NCBI GenBank assembly: GCA_033765345.1
Contig: JANRIC010000260.1
Span: 1-50,317, forward strand
Source: JANRIC01 sp033765345
Lineage (GTDB): Bacteria > Bacteroidota > Bacteroidia > Cytophagales > Microscillaceae
DNA length: 50,317 nucleotides
Reading direction: 5' to 3'
Shown: positions 50,258 through 50,317 of the stretch, piece after piece
Layout of the letters: each line of letters begins with the position of its first letter
Numbering within the stretch: position 1 is the first letter of the stretch
Translations under genes and position numbers: made by a program
Notes under the pieces: generated by a model
Told to the model about the DNA's origin: nothing
What the model saw: only the letters and a program-made list of their open reading frames with translations
The model's database searches: none

Positions 50258-50298
50258 ACGAATGCACGAATAAGGGCGTTTATTCGTGCATTCGTGGC
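50255..50298. repeat. Perfect 19-bp inverted repeat with a 6-base loop
   Basis: GCCACGAATGCACGAATAA (50255-50273) pairs with the reverse copy at 50280-50298 around GGGCGT. The CGTGCATTCGTGGC arm is the type of short palindrome found dispersed in many bacterial genomes. It lies beyond the subtilase gene with no adjoining gene in view. The sequence ends 19 bases further, so the context to the right is unknown. Confidence 0.85.
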
Positions 50299-50317
50299 AA
50301 AATTGATCATCAAGAGA

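Overview
The window looks like a chromosomal segment of a Bacteroidota bacterium, most likely of the Cytophagales type. The supporting features are a type IX secretion (T9SS) sorting domain on a subtilase, many lipoproteins and outer-membrane beta-barrels, a DUF4199 membrane protein, a divergent MocR/flavin-oxidase pair, promoters with the TAnnTTTG -7 box, almost no Shine-Dalgarno sequences, and AT-rich intergenic DNA with moderate-GC coding DNA. No rRNA, tRNA or CRISPR array was recognised.

Layout. 1-781: the 5' end of an IS5-like transposase abuts an AraC-type regulator that keeps only its membrane half. 940-7075: an MFS transporter of the SLC45/sucrose type, a nicotinamidase-like hydrolase, a von Willebrand A protein, a cryptochrome/photolyase, and a small secreted protein with a tiny partner that resembles a toxin-immunity pair. 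7218-12776: an aspartase fused to a TerB-like domain, a TPR adenylate cyclase, a broken Rpn-type nuclease and thymidine kinase. 12916-16866: outer-membrane beta-barrels, one interrupted by an in-frame TAG, and a lipoprotein with two six-cysteine motifs next to a small HTH protein. 17295-19987: DUF4199 protein and two family-2 glycosyltransferases. 20017-26401: an AAA-ATPase/PD-(D/E)XK protein and two exported phosphoesterases. 26822-32296: XRE-cupin, TetR and MocR regulators, a PNPOx-like protein, ornithine aminotransferase and a DUF1272 protein. 32563-36338: a lipoprotein, a winged-helix/SWIM protein and a retron-type reverse transcriptase, ended by a terminator. 36691-45982: TetR regulator, a methyltransferase, a 1757-residue kinase/AAA/GAF/SpoIIE signalling protein, and an aromatic amino acid pair (aminotransferase, tyrA). 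46286-49833: an M57-type metalloprotease lipoprotein and a T9SS-exported subtilase.

The strongest candidate for an unusual system is the WH-SWIM plus retron RT operon. The RT carries the retron hallmarks NAxxH, YADD and VTG. The partner has a winged helix and a C-terminal CxC...CxH SWIM finger, the combination reported for type XIII retrons. Its non-coding RNA is not obvious to me.

The intergenic DNA is also distinctive. A roughly 103-bp imperfect palindrome bounded by TATA(C/T) ends occurs four times (3930, 6151, 36202, 49981). Two copies are identical and two carry extra internal palindromes. There are also 42-bp and 41-bp tandem repeats, a 45-bp palindrome inserted into a nuclease gene, and a perfect 19-bp inverted repeat near the right edge.
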